A stretch of 64,000 nucleotides of DNA from Rhyzopertha dominica (GCA_025024175.1 QCXZ01000137.1:64196911-64260910), one strand, 5' to 3'; positions 52,362 to 63,915 are shown, counted from the stretch's first letter. Notes: generated by a model from the sequence alone, not told the origin. Program-made: numbers and translations.

Positions 52362-54059
52362 TTGCCGATACGTATTTTGACCTCCATCTAATGTTCTAAC
52401 TTTATACCAAAGGTAACGTAGTAAAGTGTGGCGCAAACGTTTTACGAATACGCATTTGAAACAAATATTTTGTCTGTAATCCTACGTATCTGACCTAACT
52501 GAGAATAAAATATGTAAACTTTTTCAGCTTAAGCTCATTTGTTCTTTTGTCAGATATTCAAGAATTAAAAGTACCTAAAGTACATAAATATATTGGTTTG
52601 AATTGGAACTGTTTGAATGGAGCTCTAAATACGCTTAAGACAAAAACATAAATACGATTTACTACGTATATGTTATTATTCTTTAAAATAGGAAAGTTTA
52701 TTATTATTTTGGTTGTTATTTAGTGGCGGATAAAACTGCCAAACGCAATTCAATTCTGGAATGGTATGTATAAGTTTATTCGCAATACGAAATTTGCTTT
52801 GCACAGTAAATTATGTTTCTATTATGCCTCTACTAAAGTAGTTTTATGTACATAATTTTCTGAAGCATAAAACTCTAGGTCTATTCTTGACAAACTTTTA
52901 TATTATTATGTATCAATAAGCATCTATTGTGAGCAAACAGTTTTATTAAATGTCGATTCTGTCATGAACGAAAATACATTCCAAGAAGTCACCCCCAGAC
53001 AAGAATCAACATCCTGATTTACGCAAACAAGTAAATTAATATCAGGAAAGTGTCGTGTTTAATGATTTGCCATAAACTCGAAATCTATATTTCTCAAGTG
53101 AAGGAAGTAAGTCGACGTTAATTAAGAAACTGTCCAAAAATAACTATGCTATAAAATACATAGGCAACCATACTAAGGAGTTTTTGGCCTCTGATTAAAA
53201 GTAAAAAAAAATCATGGCAGAACGTTGAAACAGTTTGAGTTTGAAGGCCGACTTCATCATTTCGGCAATATTACAGACGTATTGGACGTGAAATTTTTTT
53301 GCGTAGTTGCAAAAAGTCTCTCCCGTGTTGAGCTTTTTTAATTTCTAAATGTTCCAACCGGTACTTTTTGTTTCGCAGTGTAGGACGATATTTTCATCTA
53401 AGCAATGAATATTTTTATGCCATGGTCAGCAAAACTTGTGCTTTTATTTGAGTTTATATTTACAAAGTGTTCCTTAATTCTAGAGTACAACCTAAATTTC
53501 CCACTAGTAGCATTACGTTATATTAATGACTGCTGCCTACAGCAGAACATCTGTCGTCGTTGACATTTGTCACCAGTTTTTGGTAAGTTAAACATGTCAG
53601 CGATACTCAAGTCGCTTCACAAACGAAAATGTCTTGGTATGCTCAGTGCAGGTAGCGGGTTTGATAAATTTAAAAAAACGGCATGAAAGAATTGTTGGTC
53701 AAATGAGGTAAACGCACATTGGATTTAAACACGCATGAAGCTTATAATGTCGATTACTTCCAATACAATACATACCATGACAGAAAGAACCACAAAAGGA
53801 AGGTGTTTCCGATAGAAAACGTAATATACTTCTTTTATTACAAAATTTAAATAATAGATAAAACAACTACGAAATAATTAAGTTTTAAAATATTGTTTGT
53901 TTGTTATCTTGTTTTGAGACTAACAAACCTTAAAAGGGAAGTAAAGATGTAATAACAGCAAAAAAAATAACATCGAATAAACAAGTAAGTTTGTCTAAAT
54001 AACCAGTAGTGTACCCCTATCGACAATAATTAAGTTTGTTCCAACAAAAATGATCAAAC

Positions 54060-54082
54060 TTAAATAAATAAATAAATAAATA
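54060..54082. repeat. TAAA microsatellite
   Basis: Five uninterrupted TAAA units. Confidence 0.9.
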
Positions 54083-54120
54083 TAATGTTGCATTATTTTA
54101 ACTTCAATTGACTTTAAATA

Positions 54121-54440
54121 TGCTGGAACCCCTGTACAAACTTATCTCCCATTACACTCGCTTAAGGGTGGAATTTTGAAAAACGGCGGAACACGTGTTT
54201 ATTCTTTTCTAATCTAATAAACATGACAGAACTCCAATCTCGACGACCATACAAAGTTTCATCCCCTATTTCGCCTCCTAAAGGGTCGAATTTTCAAAAA
54301 CGTTTGATCACGTGTTCATTTATTTCTAATCAAAAGCCTGAAACGAAGTTCCATGCTTCTAGCTTGAAAAATGACGGCCTTCCATAAAAATATTCATTAA
54401 TTTAACTCCCTTAGAAGTACAATTTCTAAAAATTCTTCCT
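54121..54440. repeat. Degenerate tandem repeat, period about 118 bp
   Basis: Three diverged units carry AAxTTxATCCC...CCTxAAGGGTxGAATTTTxAAAAAxG then CACGTGTTxATT and TTCTAATC. A following segment to about 54560 ends in GATGAATAAGTCAGTCAGGA and TATAGATTA, words often seen at insect transposon ends. Probably the tail of a non-autonomous element. Confidence 0.5.
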
Positions 54441-55468
54441 TGGTGAGTTTTTGCGTTATGTAAGGATTCTTGGTTAAATTAAATCCGCCTAGCTTCAATC
54501 GTTTACGCTCGGCGTTCAGCGATGATGAATAAGTCAGTCAGGATGCTATTTTATAAGTATAGATTATATCGAATGCAAAACCAGAACGTAGTAACGGCGT
54601 TTTGACTAGAGATCATAATATCAGTCTTGTACAAACGATAGCAGTCAATATTAGACATATCTGACCTTATTTTCAAAAGGCCATTTTAAATAAATCCAGT
54701 ATGTTCACGGGTAAGAATTATGCGTGGCTACGATTTCCGGGTCCTACAAACAATTCTTTGTTATCATAGGTAGGTGTCAACTGCAATCACTATGATAATG
54801 ATTAGTAGGTTTTCAAGATTTTGTGTTTTGTCAGTAAATAGGAATAACCAGGTGAAGCAGAGCAATGGAAAAACAAGTATCAAAGAATGACAAAACCAAA
54901 AACTAAGATGATAGGCAGCTTTGAAAATTTATAAAAGTTTTTTCGGTTTTAACACCAAAAAGAATGGCCAGCTCCACAAATGGAACTTGAAAATAAAGGA
55001 AATTGCCAAATCAGTGATGACCACTAATAACAGCTCTTTAAACTACGTAAAATTCTACTGAATCATCAATCTTCATCACCACCCACACAAACTTTCTCAA
55101 AATCGTAACAATGAAAACGAATAGTTAAAGAAATGTATCCTAAATCACGCCATAGGCAACAGCTAAATAAACCTAAATGCAAAGAACTGAAACTGAAACT
55201 GCAAATCTGCAGATGCATAAATCAAAGCGGAACCGTTACACATTGCAAGAACAGCGTTATAGTTCACTAATATTAACCTAAAAAGTTAATATAGGAGGAC
55301 CTTCCTGGATCAATGCACGCAAGTTCTAAAAACTGTTACAGGATATTTGTTTTCGAAGTCGTCAGCTACCACACAGAAGTGCCGATCGAACCTCAAAATT
55401 ACATCAAGAAGTATCAATATGTGATATGTGGGTTGTTAAATAATAAAATCAGTGCAACTTGTACTTAC

Positions 55469-56251
55469 GTTTAGCTGCATGATGATCTTATTGTACGCCC
55501 ACAGCCACCTCTGCTGGGCCGTAATCGGCGGCCTGGCAGGCTGCACTGGCTCCTCATGGTCGAAGGACTCCTGCTTCTGCTCCAGGTCCTTTTCTTCCAC
55601 CGGACCCTGCACAATATAGTCTTCACCTGCGGGGTGTTTATCGTCATCGCGCACTTCGTCCGTTTCGACATAATCGTCCTCGTTCTGTATCACCTCCGAG
55701 GTACGTCTAGAGTCTACGGCTGACGGTTTCCGCCCGTACACGTCGCGCATCGGATGATATGAATCGACGACGGTCAGCTGTGACGAACCCCGTCTCAGAC
55801 CCTCCTCGTCCTCGTCGTAACGGTCCATGTGTATCACAGACGCCGGTGATTCGCGGTTTATTGCTTTATGTTCGTCGACGATGTCGTCGAGGTAGCTCTC
55901 TGGAGTGCCGTCATGGTCCAGGTAGTCGTCCTCCTTGATTTGTTCGTTCAAATAGGCCTCCTCCTGTTCCTTTTCGCGTTGAAAGTAGCTGGAGTCGATG
56001 GACTTCTGCTGCTTCAGGTAACCTCTGGCTGGTGTGGTGCTTCTGTTATTCGTTGAGCCGTTTATTAATGTCGAGGAGGGCGATTCTTGGTCCCGTTTGT
56101 ATTGTAGCCTATCTATGGTTTTAGTATCACTGGTCTGCACAGTCGTGTTTGCCTCCCCCTGATGGATGAACTCTGCTGATGTTATTCCTCGGTTTGGGTG
56201 GTAGCTGCTCATCGATGATATCGCAGTTTCGAAGGAGTCTTTGAGTTCGTC
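55469..56251 (-). CDS. unc-13: unc-13 coding exon upstream of the C1 domain (partial gene)
   Basis: Second exon of the same gene. The acceptor is a pyrimidine-rich tract ending TTTTTAG just above 56251, and the donor is AAC|GTAAGT just below 55469. The 783 bases are exactly 261 codons, phase 0 at both ends, so it joins in frame to the exon ending at 62087 and gives ...DDYK|DELKDSFETAISS.... The body is highly acidic (EEAYLNEQIKEDDYLDHD, ETDEVRDDDKHPAGEDY). The last residues, AQQRWLWAYNKIIMQLN, match the pattern A-x-Q-x-W-L-x3-N-K-x3-Q-L found just before the C1 domain in mammalian Munc13-1, as I recall that family. This is the strongest evidence for the gene name. The next exon should carry the linker and the C1 zinc-binding domain; I could not find it in the window. 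Confidence 0.75.
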
Positions 56252-56451
56252 CTAAAAACAATCAACCTTTGTTAAACTGACGAGACAGACTTAAACTAAC
56301 AATTCTGGTAAAGGAAACAGATTTTTTTACAATTTAAGTCGATTAAAGTTCCACCTAAACTAGGAACAGTACTATTTTTAAAATTGCCTTATTCAACGGG
56401 GTCCAAAATATCTGAAATATAATATTAAGGTGGAAAATGTAAGACATTCGC

Positions 56452-56579
56452 TCGGTTGCATAAACGTGGTTCAAAATTGAATCGCGCTTAACTCGAAGTT
56501 GTTGCTTAGCAATGAATCAGATGTTCTGATTGATGTTGCTACAGCAACGACCGCGGTTTAAACTTTGTGCATCCGGGCC
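56452..56579. mobile_element. Possible small MITE
   Basis: CGGTTGCATAAACGT at the left is mirrored by the complement of ACTTTGTGCATCCGG at the right, about 12 of 15 pairing. The inner ends also pair partly (GTTGCTTAGCAA, TTGCTACAGCAAC). No coding content. Confidence 0.4.
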
Positions 56580-57189
56580 ATATTAATAACACATCTTCAC
56601 ATCGATTTTGACACTTTGTCTAAGAGGTATTACGAATACTTCTTGATGTCCAAGAATTTAACTTGCACAATTCATTACAGAGACAGATTTTGGTCGTAAA
56701 GTTAAAGTAACTTACATAACATAAAAGTTCCCTAACAAAATAAACATAGAAAAGTGACTGTCCAGAGGAGGTGTCGCAATAACAGCCTAAGTCTTTATGT
56801 TGCTACCTGCTTGTACCCACATTTGGAAACACTAAACACGATAATCTGTAAATGCGATTTGGAACAGGTAATTTACGAAACAAAAGGGTGGTATGTCCAT
56901 ATATCAGAATTATTGTGGATTGAAATTTTTGCCAAACTAGTAGTAGTCTGCATAACAATTTTGTAATTATTGCCTTACTGATAATAGCATACAATAATGA
57001 TTATTTTCCCTTTTTACCAAAAATCCTTATTTCGTGACATCGTAATTGGCATACCCCATATCGGGTTTGTACAGTATGACTTTGTTTTCATTAACTTTGC
57101 TAAATTCATAACAAACCAGAGAAGGTCGTGTGCTTAACACCAAACCGAAAATTAAAAACTTTTATTTATAACATTTAGCTACAGGCGTT

Positions 57190-58533
57190 CAGCGTGGTAC
57201 CGTACCATCCTTCCAAGAAGGCAGCTATCTGACAATGTTCGGTCGCATACTCACAGCTAGTGTTTTCAATGGATGATTGATCACCCACCATACAATTTGG
57301 ACTTGGCTGCCTTCTATGACGAAAGTATTGGACCACGTCTTCAGGTAACCTGAGCTATTTATGACACGTGCATTTATAACCAGGGTGTAAATTAGGATTT
57401 CAATAAACCTATTTTATATTCACTTCCATCTGTGCATGATTTAATTTCGAATTTCTTTAAAATATCTGGAGTTCGTTTTTCAGTGATTCGGCATTTGCTT
57501 GATTAATTTTATGTAGTATTCAAATTTAGTGTCGAAATAAAAACATTATTTCGCCAAAGCTTACAAGGCATCAAACGTCTCTACAAACCTTGACAGAAAA
57601 TTATTCCAATAACACATATAAGGAAGCAATTCGTGAAAATAATGAACCTCTGCCTCATGTCATAATTCCCGCACATATCAAGCTGGCGCTGAACTGGCGA
57701 TGGAGAAAAAACAAGTGCTGTCAAATTATAAAAGTCTATCGTTGGGACATCACTTAGCTATACACCTACAGAGTGCGGGTAGTTCACTCAGTTTATGTGT
57801 TCTCAAATCGGGGTAGTTCGACGCAATGGAACGCATCATTGTAGCGGATTATTAATGTGCGTATATCAAAATTCAAACACTGCGCGAAAAAACTGTTGCC
57901 GAAATTCACGGTGCATTACAAGAAGCTTGCCAGGAGTCGCATGTGGATGATAGTTCAACAGTAATTTGACGCAGTAAGCGTTTCTGGGCGTTGGACTAGT
58001 GTTAAAGACGACCAAAAAAGTTGATGACCTCATACTGCTACTGACAACACTTTTGCTGCTGTGTGGCTACAATGATGGAAAAAGACCGCATGGACGAACA
58101 AGCAATAGACTAATACCAAAAGAAAAATGTATTTGTCTTATTTGTAGAAAATTTAAGAGCATGATTCCAAAAGTGTAGATGAGATATGAAAGACAGCGAC
58201 GTAATCCTCTTGCACGATAACGCTTGATCGCATAAAGCACTATCAATCAAAGGAGCTGCTGCCACATCCCCCGTGCAGCCCTGACATGAAAAGAGAATTT
58301 CGTGAAGTCCGATTTATTGACTTGGAAGGATAAAAACCCTGCAACATTATATGCGTTCCAACTGATGAAAAAATGGCGTGTTTAACGACATTACATTATT
58401 GCCGTAGCGATGGAAACGTGTTTCGGATATGCAAGGGGATTATATTGAAGGACTTTATTCGCAATTTTTTAAAATATACGTTTCATTTGCGAGTTTTGTT
58501 TTGGTGTGCAGGAATTTTGATACGACCCTCGTA
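57190..58533 (+). mobile_element. mariner relic(s)
   Basis: The right terminal repeat is at 58500-58533 (TGTGCAGGAATTTTGATACG, then ACCCTCGTA). A diverged left end lies at 57645-57680 (TGTCATAATTCCCGCACAT). The transposase start near 57826 reads MERIIV then IKIQTLREKTVAEIHGALQE, the expected mariner N-terminus, followed by stops. LLHDNA near 58213 is the DNA-RxH second-Asp region. At 57200-57340 a separate piece, DNVRSHTH...DHPPYNLDLAAF, matches DNARPHT...HPPYSPDLAPSD and is probably a second, older copy. Non-functional. Confidence 0.6.
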
Positions 58534-58589
58534 AAAAGAATAAATTTGACATTTTTATTTTCTTTTATTTGTTTATATTAATATTTTAT

Positions 58590-58661
58590 GAACATACGTG
58601 ATATTTTAATGGGTTAATAGGAATGTAGATGAAATGAAAAGTATTGCCAGCTTTGACCGGG
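58590..58661 (+). repeat. Inverted repeat, left arm around the tRNA-like sequence
   Basis: GAACATACGTGATATTTTAA and the following 50 bases match the reverse complement of 58880-58955, with shared words TGAAATGAAA, AGTATT and GACxGGG. The match stops inside the T arm of the tRNA-like sequence. Confidence 0.6.
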
Positions 58662-58721
58662 ATTTGAACCCGGGACATTTTGAACACTAGTCAAACGCTC
58701 TAACCACTGAGCTATCAAGGC
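58649..58721 (-). tRNA. tRNA-Thr(AGT)-like gene or tRNA-derived SINE head
   Basis: The minus strand folds as a 73-nt cloverleaf. The D stem is GCTC/GAGC with loop AGTGGTTA. The anticodon stem is TTTGA/TCAAA with loop CTAGTGT (anticodon AGT). The T stem is CCGGG/CCCGG with loop TTCAAAT. The acceptor stem pairs at 6 of 7 positions, with C3 opposite A70 the only mismatch. Internal A and B boxes are intact, and a TTTT run nine bases downstream could terminate Pol III. It sits between inverted repeats and directly beside a 16-bp tandem duplication, so a SINE or captured tRNA is as likely as a working gene. Confidence 0.55.
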
Positions 58722-58722
58722 C

Positions 58723-58754
58723 TTATATAAAATAGAGGTTATATAAAATAGAGG
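58723..58754. repeat. 16-bp perfect tandem duplication
   Basis: TTATATAAAATAGAGG occurs twice head to tail, immediately upstream of the tRNA-like sequence on its own strand. Confidence 0.9.
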
Positions 58755-58879
58755 TTAAAGCGGCATATGTATGTCAAAGTTTTACTGTGTAAGACTTGCT
58801 GAATGCCATCCAGTGCATTTGCAGCTGAATCGCTCGTCGCTCAGTATTGTCGAGCTTCAGGGCGTATTTCGCTGCGGTG

Positions 58880-58955
58880 GCCCAGTCAGAGCTTGTAATA
58901 CTTTTTCATTTCAAGTAAATGCCTGTTAATCCATTAAAATATCACGTATGTTCAC
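58880..58955 (-). repeat. Inverted repeat, right arm
   Basis: Partner of 58590-58661, about 75-80% identical by eye, 220 bases away. Confidence 0.6.
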
Positions 58956-61900
58956 GAATTCAGGCAATAATAATCTTTCATTACATTCAATATTTTATTA
59001 TATAATTTGTTAGCTATAGAGTATGGTTTTACTTATCTTTCATACAACATAATTATTGCTAAAACCTTGCAGAAGGAATCACCTTATATCTCAAATTCAT
59101 TGTTTATTAACTAGAAAGAAGCTATATGTATGTACCTATGTTTTAGTGTGCCATATTCACACCAATCATTTCGTAAAATTTTTATTCATTCGCAGTTAAT
59201 ATTAATTTGACCTTTCGTATAAACAAACGAAAGATAAAGATCAACTGCATATAAATGTGAAAGAAAAAATTAATCTATAGCATTTTAGTATTAGATACCT
59301 ACATTTTTCAGCTAGAAAAGAAAACTGCTATGAACAAATGGAGTCACTGACAGTGGATCAGTTACTCTCCTGTGCAGTTAGCGATCATGTAAGAACATCC
59401 GGCCACAACGTAGGTTGTAAAGAAGGTAACCCAAAAATTGCCTGCCATAATGAAACGCACACAAATTAAAAACATTGTAGTCCAGTCCATTCAAACAGTA
59501 ATTATGCTAAACATTTCGAGTAGATAACGATTTCATTTTTCCGATCTGTTGGGAGGACGGTGGTGAGCATAAAACGGAGTGTCTGGAATTGTAATATTCC
59601 CCAATTGAAAGCAATTTTGAAAAAAGGGGATGCGATGGCTTTTTGTGCTACAAAAAATTTTCAGGTCTTTTTGCAAGCAATTAAGAGTAAACAGGTACAA
59701 CTCTAAAAATCTTTGAGACGATGTAACCTTTTCATTTTCAGTTAAAGAAAAAACCAGCTCGGAGAAACACTTTCCTCTTTATGGTTTTAGTATGCGTAGT
59801 ATTGCAGAATTACTATAACTAGTTAGTAAGTTAGTTAATTGCGTTATTTATAACAACAAAATAACTGATGGCAAGATTTCGAGATGCTCTTCATTGGCAT
59901 AATTACAAGAATCTTTAATGTGAAGAAGCGGGCGTACCTATACTCCGATTGTCGAACAGCTGAGTGATCAGGATCTTTACATGATTTTTAAACCATAATC
60001 ATTTCATAATTTTAAGTAATTGTTTAATAGTCAAAAATTTATCATCACGTGCAAGATGCGTGCAATGCACGTGATCACTCAATTGTTCTGATGCAAAATT
60101 GAAATAAAATTTGGATTTCATTTACTGAACTACGTCGGTATCCTAATGTTTAAAAAATACCAATCTGTTTTCAAAATTAAGTTTAGCGGTGTGTATGTAC
60201 GTGTACGTACAATGAAAAGCAGCAACACTGGAAGAATGCATTTGTGCTCAGTCGTCTTTTTGTAACTCAGCAGTCATTTGTTTTAAGATGTAAACACATT
60301 AAACTAAAAATACTGCCATAATTTACACTCATGTAAACATATTTTTCTTTACTGGTCATTTTTTGCGATCCAGTAAGACCTTGCAAAAATTATATAATCG
60401 AGGAAGAATTATTACAGGATGATGGTGCACAAAAAGCTCTACAACGACAGATAACGATAGATAAATTTCTTATATTATTTTGCAGCAAAGGGATAAATTT
60501 TGTTAATTCTGTTTCCGGGTACTCTCATATATTTGTTAAATAAAAGGTTGGGTCATTGTAGTTCGGTCGGGATATTTTATTGCAACCAGATAGAGAAAGC
60601 TGGTCCTGTTTTTAGAAGGATACAGCCGTTGCAATTTGTGGTTTCTGTGATTGGGGTACACGACTTAAAAATTATTATGGTTAGCGCGCGATTAGATTCG
60701 GAAATAGTTGATTAGAAATGATCGATTTGATTGCTCAATCTCCTCAAGATTTAGTTACAATTTAGCAACCATGTGAAGTTTTTTTTTTACATTTTTACAG
60801 TCAAAGTCGGTGCCATACGACGTGGTGTCTTAACTTTAGATTCTGGATAAGCACTAGTTAAATAGGTCTTATTATAATTCTTTAGCTTTGGATAGTTTTG
60901 ATTTAGAACTTGGTGATCCAATAATTCGAAAAATGTTAGCAAGAATATGACCAGTTCCGTGCGTAGAGAATAGCAAGTGGGAGTAGTTTTGACCAATCGG
61001 TAATCAGTTAAGAACTCCACCAAGTAACGTATTTTTTTTTTAAGAATCTGCAGTCTGCTTTCTACCCTCTTAGATACCGGAAGAAATGTAATTAAGAGTA
61101 ATGTTGCGTAAAGTCAGTTAGCAAGTCTTAGAAGAATTAGAAGATTAGAAGATGGTTAGTCACACGCCGATATTTTTGAAATTCATTGTTAATTTAGTAT
61201 TTCAAACTCGCGTGTAGGTCAAAATTGTTAATTTACGGGCTGAGGTCATATTCTCGTTTCTAATAGTATAATGTGAGTAATATTGAAGAGATTTCGATAT
61301 ACGAGTTTTATTGACTACATTTTATTGTGCACATAATTTTCAATTATTAATTACTGTTAAATATATTTGTTGTTCGAAACGTAGTTTTTTCATCTTACGT
61401 AGAATGATTTTACTGTGCTCAGGTGTAAGTTTGGTAGCAGCGCCGGAATAAAGGTAAGCCAGACTTCTTTATTGAGCTTTGATATAGTTCATTTAAAATG
61501 AATTAGATCCGGCGCAATTACTAGAATCCGCGAATTTGTTTAATTAGCAAGCATCCCCAGTAAGTTAGTATCGGCTAACCACAGTGTTTTGTGACTGGGA
61601 TCTTAGTATTCGCATTTAGAGCTTGCTGTGTGAAATTGATAGATCCGTGCGTTGTCAGCTCCTTTTTTCGGTCATTTGAATGGACTATAGATATTAACCA
61701 ATATATAACTTCATTGCTTTAGCAGTCCTGTCAAACTATCTTAAGACATCCCATCTCAGGTGCAGGTACTATTATTCAATTGATTGAACTAGCAGTGGAA
61801 CTAAATTTTTTCATAAATTAATTTCCCAAGTAGATGTAACTGCATGAGTTGTCACGTTATACATATTTTCAGCGTCTTTAGACGAAATACTTGTGAGTAT

Positions 61901-62086
61901 GGTTTAAAGCTTAAAATTGGGTTTCGTACCAATAACAATAGAATCAATTCTGTCTTTCATCCCTTACAATAAAACGTGTAATTGTCTTATCAAGGCAACC
62001 ATGTACGTTAATTAACCACTAAAAACTACAACCTACTTAACACCTAACGAAGCAAAATTAGCTAAAGTGTAATTGAAGTACAATAC
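58956..62086. other. Intronic DNA without recognised features
   Basis: AT-rich, with short homopolymer runs and a simple tandem at 61120-61150 (TTAGAAGAATTAGAAGATTA). No exon signals consistent with the flanking phases. Confidence 0.4.
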
Positions 62087-63005
62087 CTTGTAATCATCCT
62101 CGTGTGGCTCCATGTCGCCATCTAGGTTACCGGCGTGTACCAACATGCCCTTGTTGGCCGGCGCCTCCATAGCCATGTCATTATAGCATTGTCTCTGATA
62201 ATTACCCACATTATCTTGGATGCCGTAATATAAATCATTGTCGTGTTGGTTATAAGTATTTTGCTGATATTCTACGTTAACACTAGTTCTATTATCACTT
62301 GGTTTTATCAAAGCCGACACGTCCGTTTCGTCCGCTTGTGCCGGCAGGTTATCTATACTCTGATATGCAGGATTGTAATAGTCATTGTACGTATCTCCCA
62401 CACTCACAGCACCGGATCTATTGTAATAGTTATCGTAGTAATTGTCCACGCCATCCGTGTACTCCACCGAGCTGGTCCTCTTTATCAAGCTGTTCCTCCT
62501 GGTTTTGGCACGAAAGTTGCTGTTCGGTTTTGGTAACTGTCGACCCGGAGTTGGAGGCAAACTGTTGAACGGCTTGCTCTGATTTACTACCCTGGACAGC
62601 ATCCTGGGCGCTTTCGTCGGCGTCGGTGGAAGGCTGGCTCCTCTGTGCGAAGAACTCTCTGGGGTACGGTAACCGCCATAGTTATCCTCGTTCAAGGAGC
62701 TTTGTCTGCTCATGCTTCTCCTGGTGGTCGGTATTTGCGGCATCTTTCTCCTATGCGTCGGGGTGGAAACCGGCCGGAAGTTCTCGTCAAACGTGGAATT
62801 CTGGTCGACGTAACCTAATGCGGAAGACCTGTTCCTGTTCACGAAGTTCTGGTTTGGAATTACCGGTAGCTTCTTGCCAGTTCTCATCTTCCCTCCCGAG
62901 TCCCACTGCCTGTCCTCCTCGTCTTGACCGTACCTTTCCTCTTGGAAGGGATACGAAGACGAAGCGTCGAAGTACTCATCGTAGTTTTGATTGAGCGAGT
63001 GGAGA
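62087..63005 (-). CDS. unc-13: unc-13 long-isoform N-terminal coding exon (partial gene)
   Basis: Internal exon of a probable Unc-13, the presynaptic protein that primes vesicles by opening syntaxin. The acceptor TTGCAG lies just above 63005 and the donor AAG|GTATTG just below 62087. The 919 bases are one base completing a split codon plus 306 open codons. The protein starts LHSLNQNYDEYFDASS. It then has a basic, proline-rich stretch holding KKLPVIP, RKMPQIP, SLPPTPTK, SLPPTPGR and RQLPKP. A Tyr/Asp/Asn-rich tract (DNYYDNYYN, YNDYYNPAYQ) follows, and it ends EPHEDDYK. No folded domain is visible, as expected for the disordered N-terminus of long Unc-13 isoforms. The three R/K-x-L/M-P motifs resemble RIM-BP SH3 ligands. 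GC content is far above the flanks. Identity rests on the join with the exon at 55469-56251. Upstream exons are not seen and the true start codon is probably outside the window. Confidence 0.72.
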
Positions 63006-63649
63006 CTGCAACAGTATTATGAATGACTACTTGTCGGAGGATTTTTCTGCTAAAATTGTCTTTACAACTTTGTTACAAACACTTGAGATTTTTATTCAGC
63101 TAAGAAAACTGACTGCCCTCTAAGGTTCCCTGACAATTTCTCAAACCTCAGCTGAATCTAAACGTTTCTCCGACTACTACAAAATCTGCATAACGCAGAA
63201 TTCGATAGCAGGTTCGACCAATTAAAGAAGTTAGAAAAATACCCAGTGATAGCTCACGAGCAATATCAGCAGCGAATGAAGAAAGTAAAAAGTATATAAT
63301 CTTGTAAGAGCCGTTTGCCACTATACTTATTTAAATACTGAAATAAGTTCTTAAAATTATTATACAGAAACTGGATGGGCGCGCCGTTTCAATACAAGAA
63401 ATTAGCCCACATTCTATTTTCTTGTACTGAATTTCCATACTTCGTGTTAAAACTGTGCAGATCGATGCGCACTAACCTGTTTTACTGTTTATAAACAAAA
63501 CGTTCACCTACTTTTCGAACGCAATAAGCAGGGTTGTGAGATTAGGCAGCTTTTGTACTGATACCGGCGAAATAAACTTTTGAATAGAGACTATCCGTTA
63601 TTTTGGGCTGACTTCCTATTACCAGCTAATTAATACATCAACATGAAAT

Positions 63650-63915
63650 GCTGTTTTAGGCCTCTTAAAATATGTATATTGGTGTGAGTAAACTTTTGAA
63701 CTTGAACTTGATGTGTTGTAATGCTTTTGTAAATGAAACGGAAAGAATACTTTTACGGAATTGTGTACCTTGTTTCCCTATTTTGTTATGGACAAGTTCA
63801 AACAATTTTTCAAATGAAGCATTGCTCATTTGTAGAAAAATTTTATATGCTGCTCGATCTTCTACTAGCAGCTCTTCTTTCAGCACATTTAAGAAGCCAT
63901 GAACATTAATTCTCC
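63650..63915 (-). mobile_element. PIF/Harbinger transposase N-terminal fragment
   Basis: The open minus-strand frame reads FLNVLKEELLVEDRAAYKIF then LQMSNASFEKLFELVHNKIG and KQGTQFRKSI. This matches the start of HARBI1-like nucleases (L-x-x-EL-x-x-ED-x-x-x-Y-x-x-FLRM-x-x-x-x-F-x-x-L-LxLVxPxIxKxxTxxRxxI). After RKSILS the expected PxERLAxTLRFLATG continuation is lost, so it is a truncated fragment. It lies upstream of the first visible unc-13 exon and is unrelated to it. Confidence 0.7.

Larger units (their letters stand above)
43743..55468 (-). other. unc-13: unc-13 intron segment and alternative-promoter zone
   Basis: Intronic to the long isoform and upstream of the proposed short-isoform first exon. 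It contains a LINE endonuclease fragment (44870-45260), a GC-richer block (49684-50110), a LINE 3' fragment (50936-51250), a Penelope-like hairpin motif (51326-51432), a weak exon candidate (52284-52361) and a degenerate tandem repeat (54121-54440). I see nothing specific in 45480-49680 or 52480-54060. Confidence 0.45.
56252..62086 (-). other. unc-13: unc-13 intron between the two long-isoform exons
   Basis: 5.8 kb intron, donor GTATTG and acceptor TTTTTAG. It holds a possible MITE (56452-56579), a mariner relic (57190-58533) and the tRNA-like inverted-repeat element (58590-58955). I see nothing else interpretable between 58960 and 62086, which is AT-rich with scattered homopolymer runs. Confidence 0.65.

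Noticed and set aside
57640..58533. Functional mariner transposase
   Set aside because: Stops and frameshifts throughout, and the element is about 400 bases shorter than a full-length mariner.
62243..62994. Plus-strand open frames of 89-122 codons
   Set aside because: Antisense shadows of the unc-13 exon at 62087-63005.
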